From: Liopterus haemorrhoidalis
Taxonomy: Eukaryota; Arthropoda; Insecta; Coleoptera; Dytiscidae
NCBI GenBank assembly: GCA_963971575.1
Contig: OZ020617.1
Coordinates: 21,785,403-21,849,402, forward strand
Length of the DNA: 64,000 nt
Reading direction: 5' to 3'
Positions 1 to 9,160 of this stretch are shown here, piece after piece. The notes beneath the pieces were generated by a model. That model made no database searches. It had not been told where the DNA came from and saw nothing but the letters and a program-made list of their open reading frames with translations. How positions within the stretch are numbered: the first letter of the stretch is position 1; every line of letters starts with the position of its first letter. A program made the position numbers and the translations under genes.

Positions 1-329
1 TCGCTAAAATTTTATTTGTTTCTAAAAAAGAAGTTAAACGCTTTTTTATTAGTTTCTCTAATACTTTAGCTAAACATGAGGTTATAGTAATTGGTCTATA
101 ATTAGTTACTAGATTTTTACTACCTCCTTTATAGATAGGGTGCACTATTGACGTTTTTAACACATTTGGAAAGTATCCTGAAGAAAAGCATTCATTATAT
201 AATGTTGATAGAGGTTCAGCTAATTTTTTATTTATTTTTTTAATAACTATTGAATTAAAATTATCATTTACTGTGCAGGTACTGTTTTTTAATGATTTAA
301 TTATACTTTCAATCTCTCCGGTTGTAGTT
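1..329 (-). pseudogene. LINE reverse transcriptase fragment (N-terminal RT part)
   Basis: Read on the minus strand, this stretch is open and encodes the start of a non-LTR retrotransposon RT. After a variable helix there is a block equivalent to fingers motif 1-2 (HPIYKGGSKNLVTNYRPI), then a conserved SCLAKVLEKLI segment. The fragment runs off the left window edge. On the other side it is cut at about 330 by a DNA transposon; about 40 bp beyond that transposon (1513-1555) can be read as a weak continuation in the same frame. The motifs fit the Jockey/CR1 superfamily. The catalytic YADD is outside the window, so completeness cannot be judged. Confidence 0.8.
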
Positions 330-562
330 GATATCAACGATACAATCTTATAAAAATAGTACGATTAAAAACTTACATATAATAAAAACAAAAGTAAAAA
401 TTACAAAATATTTTGATTACAAATATTGTTCGAATAAATATCCATTACTGTTTAAACACAATCTTATTTTTTATTTTATGTTGCGCATTACATTGCTTAA
501 CATATTTTTAGAAATTTTTGCTGAAAGCAAGAGATATTTTATTTTTTAGTTCCTCTAAATTA

Positions 563-793
563 TTAATTGGATCTCGATAGATTGTATTTTTCAGAAATCC
601 CCAAACAAAAAAAATCTAAAGTTGTTAAATCAGGAGATCTAGGAGGCCAGTTAATCAGTCCATTAGTCCCAATCCACTTGCCGGCATATTTATTTTGTAA
701 GTAATTATTTACAAGATAGGCATTATGTGCAGGCGTACTATCATGTTGAAAATACTTCAAATTAATTCTGTTAGCTATGGGTAGGGTGACCAT
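563..793 (-). pseudogene. Transposase remnant, IS630/Tc1/mariner superfamily
   Basis: The 76-residue minus-strand frame has the two hallmark blocks of a DDE transposase catalytic core: FQHDSTPAHNA, carrying the second catalytic Asp in HD, and WPPRSPDLTTLDFF, leading to the third acidic residue. Full transposases of this superfamily are about 330-400 residues, so this is a fragment. The DNA-binding N-terminus and the first catalytic Asp are not visible. The downstream codons are lost at the inverted repeat, and the upstream part is cut by the hAT insertion at 782. It is inactive. Confidence 0.75.
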
Positions 794-1151
794 CCGTCCC
801 GGTTTTCGGTCAATTGTCCCGGTGTCCCGAAGACTGTCTTTGGGACGCCCGAGTGTCCCGGTTTTTGAATCTCTTTGTTCGTTACTTACTCTGAATTTGG
901 GTAGGTGAGGACCTTTTTATTTTTTCTCTTCACTTTGAATTTGAGGAGGTGAGGACCTTTTTTTTTTTTTTTGCTGTTCACTTTGAATTTGGGTAGGTGA
1001 GGACCTTTTTCTTTTTTTTTGCTCTTCACTTTGAATTTGAGAGGTGAGGACCTTTTTTGTTTTTGCTCTTCACTTGGATCTGGAAGGAAACAAAGACCTT
1101 CGTTTTTTTTCCTGTGTCCCGGTTTCCCTTCACTGAAATCTGGTCACCATA
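782..1151. mobile_element. Non-autonomous hAT element with internal tandem repeats
   Basis: The 370-bp element is flanked by the perfect 8-bp duplication GCTATGGG (774-781 and 1152-1159). Its ends are TAGGGTGACCA and the complement of TATGGTGACCA. An 8-bp duplication and YAGGG-type ends are the signature of the hAT superfamily. Inside are four imperfect copies of a ~45-bp unit, containing TGAGGACC, a poly-T run and GCTCTTCACTTTGAATTTG. It has no coding capacity and must have been moved by a transposase in trans. Confidence 0.88.
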
Positions 1152-1593
1152 GCTATGGGCACATCCTCAAATAAATCTTTAAAACTATTTTCTAAAAAAT
1201 TTAAATATTTATACTCAAATACCAGTAGTCAAATTTCCTTTATAGAAATACGGCCCTATTTCGTAGAATTCCAAGCATGTGTATTTTCTCGTAAAATATC
1301 TCTTGCTTGCAGCAAAATTTCTAGAAATATGTTACGCAATGTAATGCGAAACATAAAATAAAGAATAAGATTGTGTTTAAACAATAATGGAGGTTTATTC
1401 GAACAATATTTGTAACCAAAATAATTGGTAATTTTTACTTTTGTTTTTATTATATGTAAGTATTTAATCCTATAAGTTTAACTATTTTTATAAGTTTGTA
1501 ACATTGATATCTCCGTTATTAAAAAAAATTCATTATAAGCATGTTTAGTTTTTTATAAAGACAAAAAAATCGCTGTTCCAATGTCCTAATAAT

Positions 1594-1787
1594 ATACAGG
1601 GTATTCCATTTAAAAAAATGTTTATTTTCAAAATATCTGGTCAACGAAACATCCAAAAATATTTTTGAGTCTGTCATGATATTTCCTAAGTAAAATACTC
1701 GAACTTTGTCCATTTAACCGAATCTCTATCTATAATATTAAGAAACATAGCAATGGTGAGCCACTTGGCTGGGACACCCTGCATATT
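1594..1787. mobile_element. Possible short MITE with CAGGGTGTCCCA-type ends
   Basis: TATACAGGGTATTCCA near 1594 and the reverse complement TATGCAGGGTGTCCCA near 1787 form imperfect terminal inverted repeats around about 190 bp of AT-rich non-coding DNA. No target duplication could be fixed. Superfamily is not assigned. Confidence 0.35.
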
Positions 1788-2493
1788 GTAAACTGCATAA
1801 ATTATTTTGCTGTACGATTATTTTAAATTTTTTCAAGTTTTTATATCATTGGACCTTAAGCGCACGTGCTCCCAGTGAATACGCCACTGAATATAAATAT
1901 TAAACTACATTAAAATTAAATCTATATACGTAACCTAGATGAAACTTGATGAAAAATAAAAATGGAATGCCTATATATCTTTTCCTTTAGATTCAAGGTA
2001 TTCCCATATGGCCATAAACTAATATTTTGTAAAAAGTAATCTTCTTTCAGAGGGTAAATAATAAAAATAAACAAGAAATGTTTGTTTTCTGCAAGAGCTT
2101 AAAGTTCACTTGTGTTTTAGATTAATCAGTGTAGCGTGCATCCAGGTTAGTTGCTCCACCGCATGTTTTAAACAAGGTCAACCTAAGGGTGCAACTTGTT
2201 TATAGTGTAGGCGATATTTTCTTCAGCAAATGCCATCAGCCTCCGTAAATAATTTGGTTGCATTATTCTAAAATATGAACGAGTTTATTTTTGCAGGTGA
2301 GGGTACTGGGAGTATAGAATACAATCCCGAGGCCTTTTTTTAATTTCGGGATTTCAGGATTTTCAAATTCTGGGATAATCTCGCGATTCCGAAAGAGAAA
2401 AATAGTAATGACAACTTTCCTTTTTCAAAATTCTAAAATTCTGTTGAATCTATCAACTATTTTTTAGGAACAATATAGACTATAATTGACATA
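1788..2493. other. Unannotated AT-rich stretch
   Basis: No coding motif, terminal repeat or tandem repeat could be supported here. It may be old repeat or intron sequence. Confidence 0.5.
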
Positions 2494-2659
2494 CGAGGGG
2501 CGGTTAAACAAGCAATGTGGTTTTTCGTAAATTCTTACTTTCAAATTACTACTGTCAAATTTTTAACCAGCTGCGTCCAGTAGTTTATTTACAGACATTG
2601 TTTTACAGACATTGAAAGCGAACAATTTTTGCATAACATAAGTCCGCTAACAAAATCAT

Positions 2660-2975
2660 AAATAAAATAAAAGAAAATAATAGGTTCCCAACGCCTAGAT
2701 GGACGTATAAGGGACAGAAAAGGTATGTTCTGCGTTTCTAGACCGCCAATCATAGATATGAAAACCACGTGGTCAGTGTGACTTTTCGACCGGTCCTATT
2801 ATCCCTGTATGAACAGGTACTCATTTATGAGTATTAAATACTTGAGGCTGAGTCAACCCCAGGGCTGTCACAATATCGTAAGATAAAAATCCGAAGAAGG
2901 TGGGAGGTATCGAACCAACGTTCATGTGCGCCGTAGGCAACCGTCTTGCCACGGAGCCAAGTCAACTCTAATAAC
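2660..2975 (-). mobile_element. tRNA-derived SINE inserted in the mariner
   Basis: On the minus strand the 5' end has an RNA polymerase III box A-like TGGCTCCGTGG and a box B GGTTCGATACC about 35 bp later, so the head derives from a tRNA. A body with GGTTGACTCAGCC and GAGTACC follows; similar blocks are known from several animal SINEs. The insertion is bounded by an 11-bp direct repeat AACAAAATCAT at 2649-2659 and 2976-2986. This is typical of target-primed reverse transcription by a partner LINE. Confidence 0.82.
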
Positions 2976-3345
2976 AACAAAATCATGGCCAAAGATTTTT
3001 TGGGATGCACACGGTATCATTCACATCGACTACCTGGAAAAGGACAAAATGATCACGGGCATATTGGATTTTGCGGAAAGGCAAAAGTCCAAAAAACGCG
3101 GCTACGAATTGGTTCCTCGTCTACCATATTCGCCAGATTTGGTCCCTTCCGACTATTATTTATTTCCAAACTTGTACAAATGGCTCGGTGGTAAGAGATT
3201 TCGGTCGAATGATGAGCTCATCGCTGAAACAGAGGCCTATTTTGAGGGCGTCGAGAAATCGTATTATTCGGAGGGCATTGAAAAATTGGAGATTCGTTGG
3301 GCGAAGTGTATAGTTCTAAAAGGAGACTATGTTGCGAAAAACATG
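2976..3345 (+). pseudogene. Mariner transposase C-terminal remnant
   Basis: The readable frame shows the mariner signature blocks FWDAHGIIHIDYLEK, then YSPDLVPSDYYLF (third Asp of the DD34D triad), then LGGKRF and KCIVLKGDYV near the C-terminus. About 345 residues are usual; here about 120 remain. The stretch between IDYLEK and the SPDL block is shortened, which removes the second catalytic Asp (HDNA motif). A one-base frameshift near 3000 separates the ATGGCC region from the WDAHG block. It is non-functional. Confidence 0.88.
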
Positions 3346-3403
3346 TTTTCTTGCGTAGGCCGATTATTTATATTTATAACCGCCCTTTGTACTTTAAATC
3401 AGT

Positions 3404-3465
3404 CTGTAATAATAACAATAATAATAATAACAATAATAATAACAATAATAATAATAATAATAAAC
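3404..3465. repeat. TAA/CAA microsatellite (LINE tail)
   Basis: Repeated AATAATAAC-type units. It is most simply the 3' simple-repeat tail of the minus-strand LINE next to it. Confidence 0.85.
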
Positions 3466-3632
3466 CCTTTATTTAACTTTAAAAAAATTACAAGTTATGT
3501 AATATAAACTATGCATTGCAAAGTTATTGCAAAATTATAATTTGTATAATACAATAGTTTTGTTAAATATATGGAAGCCGACGTTTATCCTTCTTGCTAC
3601 TTCGAGCCGCGATCTTTTCACCGTTAGGTCAT
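3404..3632 (-). pseudogene. LINE 3' end, part 2 (downstream of the BEL insertion) with TAA-type tail
   Basis: On the minus strand the frame continues a LINE C-terminus (LTVKRSRLEVARRINV, then FNKTIVLY) and stops near 3538. The 3' untranslated region ends in an imperfect TTA/TTG microsatellite (3404-3465), the usual simple-repeat tail of such LINEs. The piece joins directly to the fragment at 8668-9160 once the BEL element and one copy of its 5-bp target duplication are left out. The RSRLEVAR block is common at the end of LINE ORF2 proteins. Confidence 0.75.
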
Positions 3633-3988
3633 TGTTACGTCATGTTACGTTCCTCATTTATAATAATTGTATGTATTTTTTGTAAAAAAGTGTGCTATGC
3701 TTTTTGCTAAGCAACAGAATTCAACAGATAAAAATAATTAATATTGATTTTGACATGTAAATATTATATAAATAAATTACAAAACATTTCATCAAAGTCC
3801 AAGAAGAACTTATTATTGAGTTTAAAATAAGAGCTCAATAGTGGGAATATTGTTTTGCAGAACATCAACAAGAAAAGAAAACATTCACACAAATTTAAGT
3901 AGGCGTGTGATATGCACGATTTTTAGAATAAAGTAAAGAATTATTCCAAGTCAAAAGAAGAAATCAAATATTCGTGCAGCACTCAACA
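3633..3988 (+). repeat. BEL/Pao 5' LTR
   Basis: 356 bp, starting TG and ending CA. It differs from the 3' LTR at three sites near its end (A/T in CATTCACAC, T/C in AAGTAGG, T/A in TGATATG). By homology with LTR elements it should carry the promoter and polyadenylation signals. Confidence 0.95.
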
Positions 3989-4010
3989 TTTTGGTCCTTC
4001 GAGCCGGATA
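3989..4010 (+). promoter_or_regulatory. Probable primer-binding-site region of the BEL element
   Basis: TTTTGGTCCTTCGAGCCGGA lies directly after the 5' LTR, where retroelements bind the tRNA that primes minus-strand synthesis. The exact tRNA was not identified. About 350 bp of leader follow before the gag start. Confidence 0.6.
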
Positions 4011-4362
4011 TCTACGATAAGTGCTATCGAGATACGTTTCGTGAGTATATCACATTATATCACACTATTGCAGTGCGATATTTTAGGAACTACAATCTGC
4101 AAACAATTCAACTCGGAAGTTACCGAATAGTTTACATCCCACATCTGTAATTGGACATCTTCCTGGACAACTCGACTTCAGCGACTGAAGATCGAGGACT
4201 TCAATTACTACTAGCCCAGATTACTACCTGGACATATACTTCATATACTTCTTCATCGGCTGTGATTTTAGAAAATCGTCTGGTAAGTTCATACGAGTCA
4301 GTTCATACAAGTCATTTATTCCCTTTTACTGTACTATATAACCCTTCAATCTCGATTACAAT

Positions 4363-7300
4363 ATGTCAGAAAACGAAAAACAATTGAAATCGCTTATAAA
4401 GAGTCGCGGTGTTATAAAGGGTCAAATAACACGTTTATTAAACAATTTACAAACTTCTCAAGATTTAGGGTTAGATGAATTTCAAACTCGTCTCGCAAAA
4501 TTAAAAGAGATTGAAAATTCTTTCGAGAATGTTCAAAGCTCTATAGAAGATTTGTATGACGACGACATTGAACAAGATTCAGAACGCGATCAATTTGAAA
4601 AACACTATTTCGAATGTTCAGACTTTCTGACAAAGGCGATCAGAAAAGTACATTCTGAGGCGCCGAAAATAACTAACCAGACACCAACTACCGTTGTGAT
4701 GCAGACATCAAAACATAGTAATGCACTATTGCCGAGAATTAAAATTCGCCCGTTTGACGGAAATCCTATTTATTGGAATAGTTTTCATGACAGCTTTAAA
4801 AGTTTAGTTCATGATAATGATGAATACCCCGCGGTTCATAAATTCCATCTATTAAAGAATTCTCTTATTGGTGATGTTTCGTCAGTAATCGAGTCACTAA
4901 ATGCTTCGGAAGAAAATTATACTGTGGCATGGGATTTGTTAAAAAAACAATGCGACCAACCACGAATAATCATACAACAACATATTAATGCGTTATTAGA
5001 TTTACCTGATATTGACAAAGATACGCCCAAAAACTTGCGCTCCTTATTAGAAAAAGCTCAGATGCATGTCAGTGCCTTACACGCTTTAAAGCAGCCTACT
5101 GATAAGTGGGACGCATTTTTAGTCAATATAATTAGGAGAAAATTAGACAAAATTACGCGTAGAGCTTGGGAACGCACTCTTGACAATGAAGACATGCCTA
5201 CATTTAATGAAATGATTAAATTTTTACAAAAACAATCACGCGGCGATGAATCAACATCATCTGATATCCATAATGCACAAAATACTAAATTTCCAAAACG
5301 AACAAAGGCTCTTGTCGGGACCAAAGGACAAAATACGTGTCCTGTTTGTAAACAGCGGCACTTCATTTATACTTGTCCTGATTTCTTAAAATTAACCTCA
5401 CAAGAAAGATTAGTTGTCACAAGCAACAACAAATTATGTACAAATTGTTTAGGCAGTAACCATACAACAATTAAATGCAAGTCTTCAACTTGTAAAAAAT
5501 GCTCTCGGAGACATCACACACTTTTACATTTCGGTAATGATAATGAAATATATCCGGAACTTATTAATACTCCGAAAACTTCAGATATAAATGAAACTAC
5601 GCCAATAGTCGGTCTTGCATCAGCATGTGCAAACGATACAGAAGTTCTTTTAGGAACAGCATGTATGATTATATTTGACCAATATAAACGACCACATAAC
5701 TGTAGAGTTCTAATTGATCCTTGTTCTCAAACAAATTTTATCACCGAAAAATTAGCAGAACGATTAAAATTGCATAAACACAAACAACGTGTACCATTTT
5801 ACGGAATAGGTAATACAACAACAAATTCTAGTTATAAAGTTAAAACAACCGTGAAATCTTTAGTCTCATCTTTTTCATATGATATGACATTTGTAGCGCT
5901 ACCTGAAATAACTGGTATGCTTCCATCCAGGCAAATAAATCGAACGTCGATTCCTATTCCTAAAAGCATTACGTTAGCTGATCGCGACTTTCATAAACCT
6001 GGCGAAATTGATATCTTATTAGGCAATAAACTATCCTATTTGTTATTACGCGTAGGACAAATCAGAATTTGTAATGATAATGTTGCACTACAAAAGACCG
6101 GTTTAGGTTGGATAGTAACCGGAGAAGTTCATAATTTTAGTAACAAGCAACCGCCTAATAGAAATCGTAATTATTGCAATCTAGTTACCACTTTAGAGGA
6201 TCAGTTAAGTAAATTTTGGGAAATGAAAGAAATTCCACAACCTAACTATTTATCTAAAGAGGAGCAAGCGTGCGAAAATCATTTTCTACAAAATACGGTT
6301 CGTGATGATACCGGGCGGTATACGGTTCGCTTACCATTTAAAGAAAACAAAAATAACTTAAGCCATTCATACAAAATGGTGTTAAAACGATTCTATAGTC
6401 TAGAACGAACATTAAAAACTTCCCCTCATCTATTAAAGACATTTATTGCTAACCGAGTTTCGGACATTCAATTGCATACAACTAGCAGTCAGTGGTTGCA
6501 TGTTCAAACACAGGACAATCCTGCTGATTTTATCTCACGAGGTCAGTTACCTGGAGATTATATCAAGAATTATCGATGGTTACACGGTCCAACTTGGCTA
6601 TCGCATTACAAAAAACATTGGAAAATTCAAAATACTCAAAAAATTGAAATACCGGAACAGCGAGTAAAAATATATTTATTAATTAATAGTTCATGTGATA
6701 TCCTTGAAAGATTTTCATCTATCACATCATTAAATCGATTTGTCGCTTATGCTGTAAGATTTCGCAATGTAGCCTCTCACAGGCAACGTGGTGAACTTTC
6801 TGTATCAGAAATTTGCGATGACCACATTCGGGTAATCAAATTAGTTCAAGAAAGACATTTCTTAAAGGAAATACATGACTCAGTCAAGGAAAATGTTATA
6901 AGTAAAACTAGTAAGATATTTACTTTGTCACCATTCATTGATGAAAAATGTATTTTACGTGTCGGTGGTAGACTTCAAAATGCGCCTGTCAAATTCCACA
7001 AAAAATATACTATTTTATTACCACGAAAAGATCATGTGACTGATCTAATAGTACGTCACGAACATGAAAGATATTTTCATGCGGGCGTCCTTGCTACATT
7101 AAATGCAATCATGCAAAATTATTGGATTGTTGATGGCAAGAATACCGTAAGACGAATTATACATAAATGCATACGTTGTTTCAAACTAAGTCCTTCAATA
7201 CCAAAGTACATAATGGGAAATCTCCCAGAAAATCGCCTAGCAAAAACTCGTCCTTTCGAAAATGTTGGACTCGATTACTGCGGTCCATTTTACCTGAAAG

Positions 7301-8184
7301 AGAAAAGATTTCGGAACAAAAATAAAATCAAAGCTTATGTAGCTGTTTTCGTCTGTTTTTGTACAAAAGCTGTACATCTAGAATTAGTTACTGATTTGAC
7401 TACCGAAACATGTTTTGCAGCAATTAAACGATTTTTCTGTAGAAGAGGACGATCGAAAAATATTTACTCAGATAATGCGACAAATTTTATCGGTGTAAAA
7501 AATGAATTAATAAAAACACGGGCATTATTGTTATCATCTGCTCATAACGATGCCCTACGCCATCTTTTGGTTAATGAAGGTGTAAATTGGCACTTTATAC
7601 CACCGCGATCACCACATTTCGGGGGATTATGGGAAGCCGCGGTAAAATCATTTAAAAAGCATCTTTACAAAACGGTCGGAAATGCTTTATTTACATATGA
7701 ACATTTCAATACATATATTATCGAGATTGAAGCTATTCTGAACTCACGGCCTTTAACTGCGTTATCACCCGATCCTAATGACTTTGTGGCTTTAACTCCT
7801 GCCCATTTTTTAATAAATGACTCGATAATGAACATACCAGAAGACGATTTGCGCGAAGTGCCTAGCAATCGACTGTCCATGTGGCAACACATAAAAAAAA
7901 TGAGACAGCACTTCTGGACACGATGGCACAAAGAGTACCTCAATAAATTACGCACACGCACTAAATGGCATGAACCTGGTTCTGCTAAAATTGAAATTGG
8001 AACGCTGGTCATAATCAAGGAGGACAACCTGCCTCCAATGCAATGGAGCCTTGGTCGTATCACTCACATACATCCTGGTGATGACCATGTTGTTCGAGTA
8101 GCCACGATAAAAACCGCAACAGGGACATATAAACGTGGTGTCAAGAATTTGTGCCCCTTACCAGTAGATACAGTGCAAATTTAA
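4363..8184 (+). CDS. BEL/Pao gag-pol polyprotein lacking reverse transcriptase
   Basis: An uninterrupted 1273-codon frame starting at ATG 4363. In order: a gag region (1-320) with the IRPFDGNPIYWNSF block; CCHC-type knuckles from Cys326 and near 358; a retropepsin-like protease around Asp452; the LGNKLSYLL and GLGWIVTGEV blocks that end the BEL protease region. At about residues 680-690 the text passes from the pre-RT segment (FYSLERTL) straight into the end of RNase H (TFIANRVSDIQ, NPADFISRG). Some 500 or more residues, including the whole RT and most of RNase H, are missing without a frame break. The integrase follows, with an HHCC zinc region and Asp971, Asp1037 and Glu1091 as the likely catalytic triad, then a DUF5641-like C-terminus. 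There is no envelope gene. The protease site reads D-P-C instead of D-x-G. Gag, protease and integrase could still be made, but cDNA synthesis would need a helper. Confidence 0.93.
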   Translation: MSENEKQLKSLIKSRGVIKGQITRLLNNLQTSQDLGLDEFQTRLAKLKEIENSFENVQSSIEDLYDDDIEQDSERDQFEKHYFECSDFLTKAIRKVHSEAPKITNQTPTTVVMQTSKHSNALLPRIKIRPFDGNPIYWNSFHDSFKSLVHDNDEYPAVHKFHLLKNSLIGDVSSVIESLNASEENYTVAWDLLKKQCDQPRIIIQQHINALLDLPDIDKDTPKNLRSLLEKAQMHVSALHALKQPTDKWDAFLVNIIRRKLDKITRRAWERTLDNEDMPTFNEMIKFLQKQSRGDESTSSDIHNAQNTKFPKRTKALVGTKGQNTCPVCKQRHFIYTCPDFLKLTSQERLVVTSNNKLCTNCLGSNHTTIKCKSSTCKKCSRRHHTLLHFGNDNEIYPELINTPKTSDINETTPIVGLASACANDTEVLLGTACMIIFDQYKRPHNCRVLIDPCSQTNFITEKLAERLKLHKHKQRVPFYGIGNTTTNSSYKVKTTVKSLVSSFSYDMTFVALPEITGMLPSRQINRTSIPIPKSITLADRDFHKPGEIDILLGNKLSYLLLRVGQIRICNDNVALQKTGLGWIVTGEVHNFSNKQPPNRNRNYCNLVTTLEDQLSKFWEMKEIPQPNYLSKEEQACENHFLQNTVRDDTGRYTVRLPFKENKNNLSHSYKMVLKRFYSLERTLKTSPHLLKTFIANRVSDIQLHTTSSQWLHVQTQDNPADFISRGQLPGDYIKNYRWLHGPTWLSHYKKHWKIQNTQKIEIPEQRVKIYLLINSSCDILERFSSITSLNRFVAYAVRFRNVASHRQRGELSVSEICDDHIRVIKLVQERHFLKEIHDSVKENVISKTSKIFTLSPFIDEKCILRVGGRLQNAPVKFHKKYTILLPRKDHVTDLIVRHEHERYFHAGVLATLNAIMQNYWIVDGKNTVRRIIHKCIRCFKLSPSIPKYIMGNLPENRLAKTRPFENVGLDYCGPFYLKEKRFRNKNKIKAYVAVFVCFCTKAVHLELVTDLTTETCFAAIKRFFCRRGRSKNIYSDNATNFIGVKNELIKTRALLLSSAHNDALRHLLVNEGVNWHFIPPRSPHFGGLWEAAVKSFKKHLYKTVGNALFTYEHFNTYIIEIEAILNSRPLTALSPDPNDFVALTPAHFLINDSIMNIPEDDLREVPSNRLSMWQHIKKMRQHFWTRWHKEYLNKLRTRTKWHEPGSAKIEIGTLVIIKEDNLPPMQWSLGRITHIHPGDDHVVRVATIKTATGTYKRGVKNLCPLPVDTVQI

Positions 8185-8295
8185 AAGTGAAAATGTGTGT
8201 TTTACAACTTGATTACAATTAATATCAGACAAAATTTTGTTATTGTTTAATTTTACTATTATCTTTATTTATGTTTTATTTTGAACGCTGAATCG

Positions 8296-8311
8296 TTCAA
8301 GGCGGCGAATA
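8296..8311 (+). promoter_or_regulatory. Polypurine-tract region of the BEL element
   Basis: AAGGCGGCGAATA lies immediately before the 3' LTR, where plus-strand DNA synthesis is primed in LTR retroelements. A GGCGGCG-type tract is usual in BEL/Pao elements. Confidence 0.55.
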
Positions 8312-8667
8312 TGTTACGTCATGTTACGTTCCTCATTTATAATAATTGTATGTATTTTTTGTAAAAAAGTGTGCTATGCTTTTTGCTAAGCAACAGAATT
8401 CAACAGATAAAAATAATTAATATTGATTTTGACATGTAAATATTATATAAATAAATTACAAAACATTTCATCAAAGTCCAAGAAGAACTTATTATTGAGT
8501 TTAAAATAAGAGCTCAATAGTGGGAATATTGTTTTGCAGAACATCAACAAGAAAAGAAAACATTCTCACAAATTTAAGCAGGCGTGTGAAATGCACGATT
8601 TTTAGAATAAAGTAAAGAATTATTCCAAGTCAAAAGAAGAAATCAAATATTCGTGCAGCACTCAACA
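8312..8667 (+). repeat. BEL/Pao 3' LTR
   Basis: 356 bp, the same length as the 5' LTR, with three substitutions. It is followed by the target duplication GTCAT at 8668-8672. Confidence 0.95.
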
Positions 8668-9160
8668 GTCATCTTTCGTGCGTGTGTTGTAAGGGTGGGA
8701 CTCCTTGCAACTGTTGAGATCAAATTTCCAAGCTCTGTAGCAAGATAAACTGGGCATGAAGTGTGAGAATTTTAAGTGATGGGAAAATACGTTTGCATGA
8801 GGTGGTTTTCGATATATTCACTATGGCCATCAATGCTTTCTTCTGTAGGAGGAATATTCTTGCATCCTGAGGTGAGTTCCCCAAACTATTAAGCCATAGG
8901 TCATAACAGAGTGGAACAGGGAGTGGTACGCTGTTAGGGACAGATTATGCTTTGCCACTTTTCTGATTCGCCTAATAGCATATATAGCTTTGTGGAGCTG
9001 GTTACTTATCTTATCTACATGGTATTTCCAGGTTAATTTGGAGTCCAAGCGTAGACCCAAGAAGTCGCCAGCATCACACCCGTCATTACTTCTGTTCGAG
9101 GTGAATAATATATTTTTCGTTTTATCCTTATTCAGGATAAGCTTATTGACTTGAAATAAG
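8668..9160 (-). pseudogene. LINE RT C-terminal region, part 1 (upstream of the BEL insertion)
   Basis: Minus-strand reading gives the region after the RT catalytic core: VNKLILNKDKTKN (the N-x-L-x-L-N-xx-KT block), FLGLRLDSKLTWKYHVD, then AYHSLFHSVMTYGLIVWG. A frameshift near 8860 leads to LLQKKALMAI and a run ending in YNTRTKDD, which continues across the BEL insertion into 3632 and below. The copy is 5'-truncated near 9157. These blocks belong to Jockey/CR1-type LINEs. Confidence 0.85.

Larger units (their letters stand above)
330..1512. mobile_element. Tc1/mariner-superfamily DNA transposon with ~200-bp TIRs, degenerate
   Basis: About 220 bp at 330-548 reappears as reverse complement at 1290-1512, including GCGCATTACATTGC and the stretch around TTTAAACACAATCTTATT. 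These are long terminal inverted repeats. Between them lies a transposase remnant on the minus strand (563-793). The element interrupts a LINE RT fragment and is itself interrupted by a hAT-type element at 782-1151. No clean target duplication was found; the ends share a palindromic GATATC, which hides the exact boundary. Confidence 0.7.
2494..3389 (+). mobile_element. Mariner transposon, internally deleted and SINE-interrupted
   Basis: Ends CGAGGGGCGGTTAAA (2494) and the complement of CAAAGGGCGGTTATA (ending 3389) are flanked by TA at 2492-2493 and 3390-3391. This fits a mariner, which duplicates TA. The element is about 0.9 kb including a 0.3-kb SINE, against about 1.3 kb for a complete mariner. 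The 5' untranslated part is present, then the N-terminal half of the transposase is deleted. Confidence 0.88.
3633..8667 (+). mobile_element. BEL/Pao LTR retrotransposon, RT-deleted
   Basis: Two 356-bp LTRs (3633-3988 and 8312-8667), each starting TGTTACG and ending CAACA, differ at only three positions by direct comparison. The 5-bp target duplication GTCAT is perfect (3628-3632 and 8668-8672). Between the LTRs are a primer-site region, one long gag-pol frame (4363-8184) and a purine-rich GGCGGCGAAT stretch before the 3' LTR. Near-identical LTRs and a perfect duplication indicate recent insertion. The element cannot be autonomous because RT and most of RNase H are absent. It sits inside a minus-strand LINE. 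Confidence 0.95.

Noticed and set aside
328..549. 73-codon plus-strand ORF
   Set aside because: It lies entirely in the left terminal inverted repeat of the Tc1/mariner-type element and has no motif; the matching right repeat does not keep it.
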